Assembly (NCBI GenBank): GCA_947652115.1
Contig: OX393564.1
Coordinates: 12,907,097 to 12,971,096, forward strand
Origin: Blastomussa wellsi
Lineage: Eukaryota; Cnidaria; Anthozoa; Scleractinia; Plerogyridae
Direction: 5' to 3'
Length of the DNA: 64,000 nucleotides
Part shown: positions 39,448 through 54,529 of the stretch, piece by piece
Numbering within the stretch: position 1 is the stretch's first letter
Layout of the letters: each line of letters begins with the position of its first letter
Program-made: the position numbers and the translations under genes
Notes under the pieces: model-generated
Told to the model about the DNA's origin: nothing
Databases searched by the model: none
What the model saw: only the letters and a program-made list of their open reading frames with translations

Positions 39448-42400
39448 AATGTGCGCGCAGTGTTCTTATGACGAGAACATCGTAATTTCAACGTTTCGCG
39501 GCACCCGCAATTTTTTTAGCAAAAAAATGAAATTTTTCGGAAGACAAAAAAGTGATTTTTTTGAACTTCGTCCGAATCGGCTGAAATTAAAGCACAAATG
39601 TGCGCGCAGTGTTCTTATGACGAGAACATCGTAATTTCAACGTTTCGCAGCACCCGCACTTTTTTAGCAAAAAATTAAATTTTTCGGAAGGCCAAAAAGT
39701 GATTTTTGGGACTTCGTCCGATTCGGCTAAAATTAAAGCGCAAATGTGCGCGCAGTGTTTTTATGACGAGAACATCGTAATTTCAACGTTTCGCGGTACC
39801 CGCAATTTTTTAGGAAAAAATGAAATTTTTCGGAAGGCCAGAAAGTGATTTTTGGGACTTCGTCCGAATCGGCTAAAATTAAAGCGCAAATGTGCGCGCA
39901 GTGTTCTTATGACGAGAACATCGTAATTTCAACGTTTCGCGGTACCCGCAATTTTTTAGCAAAAAATGAAATTCAAAAAAGTGATTTTTTGGAACTTCGT
40001 CCGAATCGGCTGAAATTAAAGCGCAAATGTGCGCGCAGTGTTCTTGTGACGAGAACATCGTAATTTCAACGTTTCGCGGCACCCGCAATTTTTTAGCAAA
40101 AAATGAAATTTTTCGGAAGGCCAAAAAGTGATTTTTTGAACTTCGTCCGCATCGGCTAAAATTAAAGCGCAAATGTGCGCGCAGTGCCTTTATCACGAGA
40201 ACATCGTAATTTCAACGTTTCGCGGCACCCGCAATTTTTTAGCAAAAAATGAAATTTTTCGGAAGGCCAAAAAGTGATTTTTTGGAACTTCGTCCGAATC
40301 GGCTGAAATTAAAGCGCAAATGTGCGCGCAGTGTTCTTATGACGAGAACATCGTAATTTCAACGTTTCGCGGCACCCGCAATTTTTTAGCAAAAAATGAA
40401 ATTTTTCGGAAGGCCAAAAAGTGATTTTCTGGACTTCGTCCGAATCGGCTAAAATTAAAGCGCAAATGTGCGCGCAGTGTTCTTATGACGAGAACATCGT
40501 AATTTCAACGTTTCGCGGCACCCGCAATTTTTTAGCAAAAAATGAAATTTTTCGGAAGGCCAAAAAGTGATTTTTGGAACTTCGTCCGCATCGGCTAAAA
40601 TTAAAGCGCAAATGTGCGCGCAGTGCCTTTATCACGAGAACATCGTAATTTCAACGTTTCGCGGCACCCGCAATTTTTTAGCAAAAAATGAAATTTTTCG
40701 GAAGGCCAAAAAGTGATTTTTTGGAACTTCGTCCGAATCGGCTGAAATTAAAGCGCAAATGTGCGCGCAGTGTACTTATGACGAGAACATCGTAATTTCA
40801 ACGTTTCGCGGCACCCGCAATTTTTTTAGCAAAAAAATGAAATTTTTCGGAAGACAAAAAAGTGATTTTTTTGAACTTCGTCCGAATCGGCTGAAATTAA
40901 AGCACAAATGTGCGCGCAGGTTCTTATGACGAGAACATCGTAATTTCAACGTTTCGCAGCACCCGCACTTTTTTAGCAAAAAATTAAATTTTTCGGAAGG
41001 CCAAAAAGTGATTTTTGGGACTTCGTCCGATTCGGCTAAAATTAAAGCGCAAATGTGCGCGCAGTGTTTTTATGACGAGAACATCGTAATTTCAACGTTT
41101 CGCGGTACCCGCAATTTTTTAGGAAAAAATGAAATTTTTCGGAAGGCCAAAAAGTGATTTTTGGGACTTCGTCCGAATCGGCTAAAATTAAAGCGCAAAT
41201 GTGCGCGCAGTGTTCTTATGACGAGAACATCGTAATTTCAACGTTTCGCGGTACCCGCAATTTTTTAGCAAAAAATGAAATTTTTCGGAAGGCCAGAAAG
41301 TGATTTTTGGGACTTCGTCGGAATCGGCTAAAATTAAAGCGCAAATGTGCGCGCAGTGTTCTTATGACGAGAACATCGTAATTTCAACGTTTCGCGGTAC
41401 CCGCAATTTTTTAGCAAAAAATGAAATTCAAAAAAGTGATTTTTTGGAACTTCGTCCGAATCGGCTGAAATTAAAGCGCAAATGTGCGCGCAGTGTTCTT
41501 ATGACGAGAACATCGTAATTTCAACGTTTCGCGGCACCCGCAATTTTTTAGCAAAAAATGAAATTTTTCGGAAGGCCAAAAAGTGATTTTTGGAACTTCG
41601 TCCGCATCGGCTAAAATTAAAGCGCAAATGTGCGCGCAGTGCCTTTATCACGAGAACATCGTAATTTCAACGTTTCGCGGCACCCGCAATTTTTTAGCAA
41701 AAAATGAAATTTTTCGGAAGGCCAAAAAGTGATTTTTTGGACTTCGTCCGAATCGGCTAAAATTAAAGCGCAAATGTGCGCGCAGTGTTCTTATGACGAG
41801 AACATCGTAATTTCAACGTTTCGCGGCACCCGCAATTTTTTAGCAAAAAATGAAATTTTTCGGAAGGCCAAAAAGTGATTTTTGGAACTTCGTCCGCATC
41901 GGCTAAAATTAAAGCGCAAATGTGCGCGCAGTGCCTTTATCACGAGAACATCGTAATTTCAACGTTTCGCGGCACCCGCAATTTTTTAGCAAAAAATGAA
42001 ATTTTTCGGAAGGCCAAAAAGTGATTTTTTGGAACTTCGTCCGAATCGGCTGAAATTAAAGCGCAAATGTGCGCGCAGTGCCCTTATCACGACAACATCG
42101 TAATTTCAACGTTTCGCGGCACCCGCAATTTTTTAGGAAAAAATGAAATTTTTCGGAAGGCCAAAAAGTGATTTTTTGGAACTTCGTCCCAATCGGCTCA
42201 AATTAAAGCGCAAATGTGAGCGCAGTGTTCTTATGACGAGAACATCGTAATTTCAACGTTTCGAAGCACCCGCAATTTTTTAGAAAAAAAAATGAAATTC
42301 AAAAAAGTGATTTTTTGGAACTTCGTCCGAATCGGTGAAATTAAAGCGCAAATGTGCGCGCAGTGCCCTTATAACCAGAACATCGTAATTTCAACGTTTC

Positions 42401-43560
42401 GCGGCACCCGCAATTTTTTAGCCAAAAATTAAATTTTTCGAAAGGCCAAAAAGTGATTTTTTGAACCTTTGTCCGAATCGTCTGAAATTAAAGCGCAAAT
42501 GTGCGCGCAGTGTTCTTATGACGAGAACATCGTAATTTCAACGTTTCGCGGCACCCGCAATTTTTTTAGCAAAAAATGAAATTTTTCGGAAAGCCAAAAA
42601 GTGATTTTTTGGACTTCGTCCGAATCGGCTAAAATTGAAGCGCAAATGTGCGCGCAGTGTTCTTATGACGAGAACATCGTAATTTCAACGTTTCGCGGCA
42701 CACGCAATTTTTTAGCAAAAAACGAAATTTTTCGGAAGGCCAAAAAGTGATTTTTTGGAACTTCGTCCGAATCGGCTGAAATTATAGCGCAAATGTGCGC
42801 GCAGTGTTCTTATGACGAGAACATCGTAATTTCAACGTTTCGCGGCACCCGCAATTTTTTAGCAAAAAATGAAATTTTTCGGAAGGCCAAAAAGTGATTT
42901 TTTGTAACTTCGTCCGAATCGGCTGAAATTAAAGCGCAAATGTGCCCGCAGTGCCTTTATCACGAGAACATCCTAATTTCAACGTTTCGTGGCACCCGCA
43001 ATTTTTTAGCAAAAAATGAAATTTTTCGGAAGGCCAAAAAGTTATTTTTTGGAACTTCGTCCGAATCGGCTGAAATTAAAGCGCAAATGTGCGCGCAGTG
43101 TTCTTATGACGAGAACATCGTAATTTCAACGTTTTGCGGCACCCGCAATTTTTTAGCAAAAAATGAAATTTTTCGGAAGGCCAAAAAGTGATTTTTTGGA
43201 ACTTCGTCCGAATCGGCTGAAATTAAAGCGCAAATGTGCGCGCAGTGTTCTTATGACGAGAACATAATAATTTTAACGTTTCGCGGTACCCGCAATTTTT
43301 TAGCAAAAAATGAAATTTTTCGGAAGGCCAAAAAGTTATTTTTTGGAACTTCGTCCGAATCGGTTGAAATTAAAGCGCAAATGTGCGCGCAGTGTTCTTG
43401 TGACGAGAACATCGTAATTTCAACGTTTCGCGGCACCCGCAATTTTTTAGCAAAAAATGAAATTTTTCGGAAGGCCAAAAAGTGATTTTTTGTAACTTCG
43501 TCCGAATCGGCTAAAATTAAAGCGCAAATGTGCGCGCAGTGCCTTTATCACGAGAACATC

Positions 43561-45886
43561 GTAATTTCAACGTTTCGCGGCACCCGCAATTTTTTAGCAA
43601 AAAATGAAATTTTTCGGAAGGCCAAAAAGTGATTTTTTGGAACTTCGTCCGAATCGGCTGAAATTAAAGCGGAAATGTGCGCGCAGTGTACTTATGACGA
43701 GAACATCGTAATTTCAACGTTTCGCGGCACCCGCAATTTTTTTAGCAAAAAAATGAAATTTTTCTGAAGACAAAAAAGTGATTTTTTTGAACTTCGTCGA
43801 AATCGGCTGAAATTAAAGCACAAATGTGCGCGCAGGTTCTTATGACGAGAACATCGTAATTTCAACGTTTCGCGGTACCCGCAATTTTTTAGCAAAAAAT
43901 GAAATTTTTCGGAAGGCCAGAAAGTGATTTTTGGGACTTCGTCCGAATCGGCTAAAATTAAAGCGCAAATGTGCGCGCAGTGTTCTTATGACGAGAACAT
44001 CGTAATTTCAACGTTTCGCGGTACCCGCAATTTTTTAGCAAAAAATGAAATTCAAAAAAGTGATTTTTTGGAACTTCGTCCGAATCGGCTGAAATTAAAG
44101 CGCAAATGTGCGCGCAGTGTTCTTGTGACGAGAACATCGTAATTTCAACGTTTCGCGGCACCCGCAATTTTTTAGCAAAAAATGAAATTTTTCGGAAGGC
44201 CAAAAAGTGATTTTTGGAACTTCGTCCGCATCGGCTAAAATTAAAGCGCAAATGTGCGCGCAGTGCCTTTATCACGAGAACATCGTAATTTCAACGTTTC
44301 GCGGCACCCGCAATTTTTTAGCAAAAAATGAAATTTTTCGGAAGGCCAAAAAGTGATTTTTTGGAACTTCGTCCGAATCGGCTGAAATTAAAGCGCAAAT
44401 GTGCGCGCAGTGTTCTTGTGACGAGAACATCGTAATTTCAACGTTTCGCGGCACCCGCAATTTTTTAGCAAAAAATGAAATTTTTCGGAAGGCCAAAAAG
44501 TGATTTTTTGGACTTCGTCCGAATCGGCTGAAATTAAAGCGCAAATGTGCGCGCAGTGTTCTTATGACGAGAACATCGTAATTTCAACGTTTTGCGTCAC
44601 CCGCAATTTTTTAGCAAAAAATGAAATTTTTCGGAAGGCCAAAAAGTGATTTTTGGAACTTCGTCCGAATCGGCTAAAATTAAAGCGCAAATGTGCGCGC
44701 AGTGCCTTTATCACGAGAACATCGTAATTTCAACGTTTCGCGGCACCCGCAATTTTTTAGCAAAAAATGAAATTTTTCGGAAGGCCAAAAAGTGATTTTT
44801 TGGAACTTCGTCCGAATCGGCTGAAATTAAAGCGGAAATGTGCGCGCAGTGTACTTATGACGAGAACATCGTAATTTCAACGTTTCGCGGCACCCGCAAT
44901 TTTTTTAGCAAAAAAATGAAATTTTTCGGAAGACAAAAAAGTGATTTTTTTGAACTTCGTCGAAATCGGCTGAAATTAAAGCACAAATGTGCGCGCAGGT
45001 TCTTATGACGAGAACATCGTAATTTCAACGTTTCGCGGTACCCGCAATTTTTTAGCAAAAAATGAAATTTTTCGGAAGGCCAGAAAGTGATTTTTGGGAC
45101 TTCGTCCGAATCGGCTAAAATTAAAGCGCAAATGTGCGCGCAGTGTTCTTATGACGAGAACATCGTAATTTCAACGTTTCGCGGTACCCGCAATTTTTTA
45201 GCAAAAAATGAAATTCAAAAAAGTGATTTTTTGGAACTTCGTCCGAATCGGCTGAAATTAAAGCGCAAATGTGCGCGCAGTGTTCTTGTGACGAGAACAT
45301 CGTAATTTCAACGTTTCGCGGCACCCGCAATTTTTTAGCAAAAAATGAAATTTTTCGGAAGGCCAAAAAGTGATTTTTGGAACTTCGTCCGCATCGGCTA
45401 AAATTAAAGCGCAAATGTGCGCGCAGTGCCTTTATCACGAGAACATCGTAATTTCAACGTTTCGCGGCACCCGCAATTTTTTAGCAAAAAATAAAATTTT
45501 TCGGAAGGCCAAAAAGTGATTTTTTGGAACTTCGTCCGAATCGGCTGAAATTAAAGCGCAAATGTGCGCGCAGTGTTCTTGTGACGAGAACATCGTAATT
45601 TCAACGTTTCGCGGCATCCGCAATTTTTTAGCAAAAAATGAAATTCAAAAAAGTGATTTTTTGGAACTTCGTCCGAATCGGCTGAAATTAAAGCGCAAAT
45701 GTGCGCGCAGTGTTCTTATGACGAGAACATCGTAATTTCAACGTTTCGCGGCACCCGCAATTTTTTAGCAAAAAATGAAATTTTTCGGAAGGCCAAAAAG
45801 TGATTTTTTGTAACTTCGTCCCAATCGGCTGAAATTAAAGCGCAAATGTGCGCGCAGTGCCTTTATCACGAGAACATCGTAATTTC
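43561..45886 (+). repeat. Higher-order repeat, two copies of about 1163 bp
   Basis: The block 43561-44723 is repeated at about 44724-45886 with a constant offset of 1163 bp. Shared rare variants include the shortened monomer at 44048/45211 and the GCACAAATG variant monomer. This implies block-wise amplification of about 8 monomers rather than single-monomer expansion. Confidence 0.7.
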
Positions 45887-48800
45887 AACGTTTCGCGGCA
45901 CCCGCAATTTTTTAGGAAAAAATGAAATTTTTCGGAAGGCCATAAAGTGATTTATGGAACTTCGTCCGAATCGGCTGAAATTAAAGCGCAAATGTGCGCG
46001 CAGTGTTCTTATGACGAGAACATCGTAATTTCAACGTTTCGCGGCACCCGCAATTTTTTAGCAAAAAATGAAATTTTTCGGAAGGCCAAAAAGTGATTTT
46101 TTGGACTTCGTCCGAATCGGCTAAAATTAAAGCGCAAATGTGCGCGCAGTGTTCTTATGACGAGAACATCGTAATTTCAACGTTTCGCGGCACCCGCAAT
46201 TTTTTAGCAAAAAATGAAATTTTTCGGAAGGCCAAAAAGTTATTTTTTGGAACTTCGTCCGAATCGGCTAAAATTAAAGCGCAAATGTGCGCGCAGTGTT
46301 CTTATGACGAGAACATCGTAATTTCAACGTTTCGCGGCATCCGCAATTTTTTAGCAAAAAATGAAATTCAAAAAAGTGATTTTTTGGAACTTCGTCCGAA
46401 TCGGCTGAAATTAAAGCGCAAATGTGCGCGCAGTGTTCTTATGACGAGAACATCGTAATTTCAACGTTTCGCGGCACCCGCAATTTTTTAGCAAAAAATG
46501 AAATTTTTCGGAAGGCCAAAAAGTGATTTTTGGAACTTCGTCCGCATCGGCTAAAATTAAAGCGCAAATGTGCGCGCAGTGCCTTTATCACGAGAACATC
46601 GTAATTTCAACGTTTCGCGGCACCCGCAATTTTTTAGCAAAAAATGAAATTTTTCGGAAGGTCAAAAAGTGATTTTTTGGAACTTCGTCCGAATCGGCTG
46701 AAATTAAAGCGCAAATGTGCGCGCAGTGTTCTTATGACGAGAACATCGTAATTTCAACGTTTCGCGGCACCCGCACTTTTTTAGCAAAAAATGAAATTTT
46801 TCGGAAGGCCAAAAAGTGATTTTTTGGACTTCGTCCGAATCGGCTAAAATTAAAGCGCAAATGTGCGCGCAGTGTTCTTATGACGAGAACATCGTAATTT
46901 CAACGTTTCGCGGCACCCGCAATTTTTTAGCAAAAAATGGAATTTTTTGGAAGGCCAAAAAGTGATTTTTGGAACTTCGTCCGCATCGGCTAAAATTAAA
47001 GCGCAAATGTGCGCGCAGTGCCTTTATCACGAGAACATCGTAATTTCAACGTTTCGCGGCACCCGCAATTTTTTAGCAAAAAATGAAATTTTTCGGAAGG
47101 CCAAAAAGTGATTTTTTGGAACTTCGTCCGAATCGGCTGAAATTAAAGCGCAAATGTGCGCGCAGTGCCCTTATCACGACAACATCGTAATTTCAACGTT
47201 TCGCGGCACCCGCAATTTTTTAGGAAAAAATGAAATTTTTCGGAAGGCCAAAAAGTGATTTTTTGGAACTTCGTCCCAATCGGCTCAAATTAAAGCGCAA
47301 ATGTGAGCGCAGTGTTCTTATGACGAGAACATCGTAATTTCAACGTTTCGAAGCACCCGCAATTTTTTAGAAAAAAAAATGAAATTCAAAAAAGTGATTT
47401 TTTGGAACTTCGTCCGAATCGGTGAAATTAAAGCGCAAATGTGCGCGCAGTGCCCTTATAACCAGAACATCGTAATTTCAACGTTTCGCGGCACCCGCAA
47501 TTTTTTAGCCAAAAATTAAATTTTTCGAAAGGCCAAAAAGTGATTTTTTGGACTTCGTCCGAATCGGCTAAAATTGAAGCGCAAATGTGCGCGCAGTGTT
47601 CTTATGACGAGAACATCGTAATTTCAACGTTTCGCGGCACACGCAATTTTTTAGCAAAAAATGAAATTTTTCGGAAGGCCAAAAAGTGATTTTTTGTAAC
47701 TTCGTCCGAATCGGCTGAAATTAAAGCGCAAATGTGCCCGCAGTGCCTTTATCACGAGAACATCGTAATTTCAACGTTTCGTGGCACCCGCAATTTTTTA
47801 GCAAAAAATGAAATTTTTCGGAAGGCCAAAAAGTTATTTTTTGGAACTTCGTCCGAATCGGCTGAAATTAAAGCGCAAATGTGCGCACAGTGTTCTTGTG
47901 ACGAGAACATCGTAATTTCAACGTTTCGCGGCACCCGCAATTTTTTAGCAAAAAATGAAATTTTTCGGAAGGCCAAAAAGTGATTTTTGGAACTTCGTCC
48001 GAATCGGCTGAAATTAAAGCGCAAATGTGCGCGCAGTGTTCTTATGACGAGAACATCGTAATTTCAACGTTTCGCGGCACCCGCAATTTTTTAGCAAAAA
48101 ATGAAATTTTTCGGAAAGCCAAAAAGTGATTTTTTGGACTTCGTCCGAATCGGCTAAAATTACATCGTAATTTCAACGTTTCGCGGCACCCGCAATTTTT
48201 TAGGAAAAAATGAAATTTTTCGGAAGGCCATAAAGTGATTTATGGAACTTCGTCCGAATCGGCTGAAATTAAAGCGCAAATGTGCGCGCAGTGTTCTTAT
48301 GACGAGAACATCGTAATTTCAACGTTTCGCGGCACCCGCAATTTTTTAGCAAAAAATGAAATTTTTCGGAAGGCCAAAAAGTGATTTTTTGGACTTCGTC
48401 CGAATCGGCTAAAATTAAAGCGCAAATGTGCGCGCAGTGTTCTTATGACGAGAACATCGTAATTTCAACGTTTCGCGGCACCCGCAATTTTTTAGCAAAA
48501 AATGAAATTTTTCGGAAGGCCAAAAAGTTATTTTTTGGAACTTCGTCCGAATCGGCTAAAATTAAAGCGCAAATGTGCGCGCAGTGTTCTTATGACGAGA
48601 ACATCGTAATTTCAACGTTTCGCGGCATCCGCAATTTTTTAGCAAAAAATGAAATTCAAAAAAGTGATTTTTTGGAACTTCGTCCGAATCGGCTGAAATT
48701 AAAGCGCAAATGTGCGCGCAGTGTTCTTATGACGAGAACATCGTAATTTCAACGTTTCGCGGCACCCGCAATTTTTTAGCAAAAAATGAAATTTTTCGGA

Positions 48801-50456
48801 AGGCCAAAAAGTGATTTTTGGAACTTCGTCCGCATCGGCTAAAATTAAAGCGCAAATGTGCGCGCAGTGCCTTTATCACGAGAACATCGTAATTTCAACG
48901 TTTCGCGGCACCCGCAATTTTTTAGCAAAAAATGAAATTTTTCGGAAGGTCAAAAAGTGATTTTTTGGAACTTCGTCCGAATCGGCTGAAATTAAAGCGC
49001 AAATGTGCGCGCAGTGTTCTTATGACGAGAACATCGTAATTTCAACGTTTCGCGGCACCCGCACTTTTTCAGCAAAAAATGAAATTTTTCGGAAGGCCAA
49101 AAAGTGATTTTTTGGACTTCGTCCGAATCGGCTAAAATTAAAGCGCAAATGTGCGCGCAGTGTTCTTATGACGAGAACATCGTAATTTCAACGTTTCGCG
49201 GCACCCGCAATTTTTTAGCAAAAAATGGAATTTTTTGGAAGGCCAAAAAGTGATTTTTGGAACTTCGTCCGCATCGGCTAAAATTAAAGCGCAAATGTGC
49301 GCGCAGTGCCTTTATCACGAGAACATCGTAATTTCAACGTTTCGCGGCACCCGCAATTTTTTAGCAAAAAATGAAATTTTTCGGAAGGCCAAAAAGTGAT
49401 TTTTTGGAACTTCGTCCGAATCGGCTGAAATTAAAGCGCAAATGTGCGCGCAGTGCCCTTATCACGACAACATCGTAATTTCAACGTTTCGCGGCACCCG
49501 CAATTTTTTAGGAAAAAATGAAATTTTTCGGAAGGCCAAAAAGTGATTTTTTGGAACTTCGTCCCAATCGGCTCAAATTAAAGCGCAAATGTGAGCGCAG
49601 TGTTCTTATGACGAGAACATCGTAATTTCAACGTTTCGAAGCACCCGCAATTTTTTAGAAAAAAAAATGAAATTCAAAAAAGTGATTTTTTGGAACTTCG
49701 TCCGAATCGGTGAAATTAAAGCGCAAATGTGCGCGCAGTGCCCTTATAACCAGAACATCGTAATTTCAACGTTTCGCGGCACCCGCAATTTTTTAGCCAA
49801 AAATTAAATTTTTCGAAAGGCCAAAAAGTGATTTTTTGGACTTCGTCCGAATCGGCTAAAATTGAAGCGCAAATGTGCGCGCAGTGTTCTTATGACGAGA
49901 ACATCGTAATTTCAACGTTTCGCGGCACACGCAATTTTTTAGCAAAAAATGAAATTTTTCGGAAGGCCAAAAAGTGATTTTTTGTAACTTCGTCCGAATC
50001 GGCTGAAATTAAAGCGCAAATGTGCCCGCAGTGCCTTTATCACGAGAACATCGTAATTTCAACGTTTCGTGGCACCCGCAATTTTTTAGCAAAAAATGAA
50101 ATTTTTCGGAAGGCCAAAAAGTTATTTTTTGGAACTTCGTCCGAATCGGCTGAAATTAAAGCGCAAATGTGCGCACAGTGTTCTTGTGACGAGAACATCG
50201 TAATTTCAACGTTTCGCGGCACCCGCAATTTTTTAGCAAAAAATGAAATTTTTCGGAAGGCCAAAAAGTGATTTTTGGAACTTCGTCCGAATCGGCTGAA
50301 ATTAAAGCGCAAATGTGCGCGCAGTGTTCTTATGACGAGAACATCGTAATTTCAACGTTTCGCGGCACCCGCAATTTTTTAGCAAAAAATGAAATTTTTC
50401 GGAAAGCCAAAAAGTGATTTTTTGGACTTCGTCCGAATCGGCTAAAATTACATCGT
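45872..50456 (+). repeat. Higher-order repeat, two copies of 2288 bp
   Basis: Rare variants recur at an exact offset of 2288 bp: CATAAAGTGATTTATGG at 45941 and 48229, and a truncated junction reading AAAATTACATCGTAATTTC near 48160 and 50448. The truncated junction lies at the ends of the copies and may mark the recombination point. The period is not a whole number of 147-bp units because several monomers are shortened. Confidence 0.75.
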
Positions 50457-53400
50457 AATTTCAACGTTTCGCGGCACCCGCAATTTTTTAGCAAAAAATG
50501 AAATTTTTCGGAAGGCCAAAAAGTGATTTTTTTTAAACTTCGTCCGAATCGGCTGAGATTAAAGCGCAAATGTGCGCGCAGTGTTCTTATGACGAGAACA
50601 TAATATTTTCAACGTTTCGCGGTACCCGCAATTTTTTAGCAAAAAATAAAATTTTTCGGAAGGCCAAAAAGTGATTTTTTGGAACTTCGTCCGAATCGGC
50701 TGAAATTAAAGCGCAAATGTGCGCACAGTGTTCTTATGACGAGAACATCGTAATTTCAACGTTTCGCGGCACCCGCAATTTTTTAGCAAAAAATGAAATT
50801 TTTCGGAAGGCCAAAAAGTGATTTTTTGTAACTTCGTCCGAATCGGCTGAAATTAAAGCGCAAATGTGCGCGCAGTGCCTTTATCACGAGAACATCGTAA
50901 TTTCAACGTTTCGCGGCACCCGCAATTTTTTAGCAAAAAATGAAATTTTTCGGAAGGCCAAAAAGTGATTTTTTGGAACTTCGTCCGAATCGGCTGAAAT
51001 TAAAGCGCAAATGTGCGCGCAGTGTTGTTATGACGAGAACATCGTAATTTCAACGTTTCGCGGCACCCGCAATTTTTTAGCAAAAAACGAAATTTTTCGG
51101 AAGGCCAAAAAGTGATTTTTTGGAACTTCGTCCGAATCGGCTGAAATTATTGCGCAAATGTGCGCGCAGTGTTCTTATGACGAGAACATCGTAATTTCAA
51201 CGTTTCGCGGCACCCGCAATTTTTTAGCAAAAAATGAAATTTTTCGGAAGGCCAAAAAGTTATTTTTGGGACTTCGTCCGAATCGGCTGAAATTAAAGCG
51301 CAAATGTGCGCGCAGTGTTCTTATGACGAGAACATCGTAATTTCAACGTTTCGCGGCACCCGCAATTTTTTAGCAAAAAATGAAATTTTTCGGAAGGCCA
51401 AAAAGTGATTTTTTTGGAACTTCGTCCGAATCGGCTGAAATTAAAGCGCAAATGTGCGCGCAGTGCCTTTATCACGAGAACATCGTAATTTCAACGTTTT
51501 GCGGCACCCGCAATTTTTTAGCAAAAAATGAAATTTTTCGGAAGGCCAAAAAGTGATTTTTTGGAACTTCGTCCGAATCGGCTGAAATTAAAGCGCAAAT
51601 GTGCGCGCAGTGTTCTTATGACGAGAACATAATAATTTCAACGTTTCGCGGTACCCGCAATTTTTTAGCAAAAAATAAAATTTTTCGGAAGGCCAAAAAG
51701 TGATTTTTTGGAACTTCGTCCGAATCGGCTGAAATTATAGCGCAAATGTGCGCGCAGTGTTCTTATGACGAGAACATCGTAATTTCAACGTTTCGCGGCA
51801 CCCGCAATTTTTTAGCAAAAAATGAAATTTTTCGGAAGGCCAAAAAGTGATTTTTTTGGAACTTCGTCCGAATCGGCTGAAATTAAAGCGCAAATGTGCG
51901 CGCAGTGCCTTTATCACGAGAACATCGTAATTTCAACGTTTCGCGGCACCCGCAATTTTTTAGCAAAAAATGAAATTTTTCGGAAGGCCAAAAAGTGATT
52001 TTTTGGAACTTCGTCCGAATCGGCTGAAATTAAAGCGCAAATGTGCGCGCAGTGTTCTTATGACGAGAACATCGTAATTTCAACGTTTCGCGGCACCCGC
52101 AATTTTTTAGCAAAAAATGAAATTTTTCGGAAGGCCAAAAAGTGATTTTTTGGAACTTCGTCCGAATCGGCTGAAATTAAAGCGCAAATGTGCCCGCACT
52201 GTTCTTGTGACGAGAACATCGTAATTTCAACGTTTCGCGGCACCCGCAATTTTTTAGCAAAAAACGAAATTTTTCGGAAGGCCAAAAAGTGATTTTTGGA
52301 ACTTCGTCCGAATCGGCCAAAATTAAAGCGCAAATGTGCGCGCAGTGCCTTTATCACGAGAACATCGTAATTGCAACGTTTCGCGGCATCCGCAATTTTT
52401 TAGCAAAAAATTAAATTTTTCGGAAGGCCAAAAAGTGATTTTTTGGAACTTCGTCCGAATCGGCTGAAATTAAAGCGCAAATGTGCGCGCAGTGTTCTTA
52501 TGACGAGAACATCGTAATTTCAACGTTTCGCGGCACCCGCAATTTTTTAGCAAAAAATGAAATTTTTCGGAAGGCCAAAAAGTGATTTTTTGGAACTTCG
52601 TCCGAATCGGTTGAAATTAAAGCGCAAATGTGCGCGCAGTGTTCTTATGACGAGAACATCGTAATTTCAACGTTTCGCGGCACCCGCAATTTTTTAGCAA
52701 AAAATGAAATTTTTCGGAAGGCCAAAAAGTGATTTTTGGAACTTCGTCCGAATCGGCTAAAATTAAAGCGCAAATGTGCGCGCAGTGTTCTTATGACGAG
52801 AACATAATAATTTCAACGTTTCGCGGTACCCGCAATTTTTTAGCAAAAAATAAAATTTTTCGGAAGGCCAAAAAGTGATTTTTTGGAACTTCGTCCGAAT
52901 CGGCTGAAATTAAAGCGCAAATGTGCGCACAGTGTTCTTATGACGAGAACATCGTAATTTCAACGTTTCGCGGCACCCGCAATTTTTTAGCAAAAAATGA
53001 AATTTTTCGGAAGGCCAAAAAGTGATTTTTTGTAACTTCGTCCGAATACGCTGAAATTAAAGCGCAAATGTGCGCGCAGTGCCTTTATCACGAGAACATC
53101 GTAATTTCAACGTTTCGCGGCACCCGCAATTTTTTAGCAAAAAATGAAATTTTTCGGAAGGCCAAAAAGTGATTTTTTGGAACTTCGTCCGAATCGGCTA
53201 AAATTAAAGCGCAAATGTGCGCGCAGTGCCTTTATCACGAGAACATCGTAATTTCAACGTTTCGCGGCACCCGCAATTTTTTAGCAAAAAATGAAATTTT
53301 TCGGAAGGCCAAAAAGTGATTTTTTGGAACTTCGTCCCAATCGGCTGAAATTAAAGCGCAAATGTGCGCGCAGTGTTGTTATGACGAGAACATCGTAATT

Positions 53401-54529
53401 TCAACGTTTCACGGCACCCGCAATTTTTTAGCAAAAAACGAAATTTTTCGGAAGGCCAAAAAGTGATTTTTTGGAACTTCGTCCGAATCGGCTGAAATTA
53501 TAGCGCAAATGTGCGCGCAGTGTTCTTATGACGAGAACATCGTAATTTCAACGTTTCGCGGCACCCGCAATTTTTTAGCAAAAAATGAAATTTTTCGGAA
53601 GGCCAAAAAGTGATTTTTTTGGAACTTCGTCCGAATCGGCTGAAATTAAAGCGCAAATGTGCGCGCAGTGCCTTTATCACGAGAACATCGTAATTTCAAC
53701 GTTTTGCGGCACCCGCAATTTTTTAGCAAAAAATGAAATTTTTCGGAAGGCCAAAAAGTGATTTTTTGGAACTTCGTCCGAATCGGCTGAAATTAAAGCG
53801 CAAATGTGCGCGCAGTGTTCTTATGACGAGAACATAATAATTTCAACGTTTCGCGGTACCCGCAATTTTTTAGCAAAAAATAAAATTTTTCGGAAGGCCA
53901 AAAAGTGATTTTTTGGAACTTCGTCCGAATCGGCTGAAATTAAAGCGCAAATGTGCGCGCAGTGTTCTTGTGACGAGAACATCGTAATTTCAACGTTTCG
54001 CGGCACCCGCAATTTTTTAGCAAAAAACGAAATTTTTCGGAAGGCCAAAAAGTGATTTTTGTAACTTCGTCCGAATCGGCTGAAATTAAAGCGCAAATGT
54101 GCGCGCAGTGCCTTTATCACGAGAACATCGTAATTGCAACGTTTCGCGGCATCCGCAATTTTTTAGCAAAAAATTAAATTTTTCGGAAGGCCAAAAAGTG
54201 ATTTTTTGGAACTTCGTCCGAATCGGCTGAAATTAAAGCGCAAATGTGCGCGCAGTGTTCTTATGACGAGAACATCGTAATTTCAACGTTTCGCGGTACC
54301 CGCAATTTTTTAGCAAAAAATAAAATTTTTCGGAAGGCCAAAAAGTGTTTTTTTGGAACTTGTCCAAATCGGCTGAAATTAAAGCGCAAATGTGCGCGCA
54401 GTGTTCTTATGACGAGAACATCGTAATTTCAACGTTTCGCGGCACCCGCAATTTTTTAGGAAAAAATGAAATTTTTCGGAAGGCCATAAAGTGATTTTTT
54501 GGACTTCGTCCGAATCGGCTAAAATTAAA

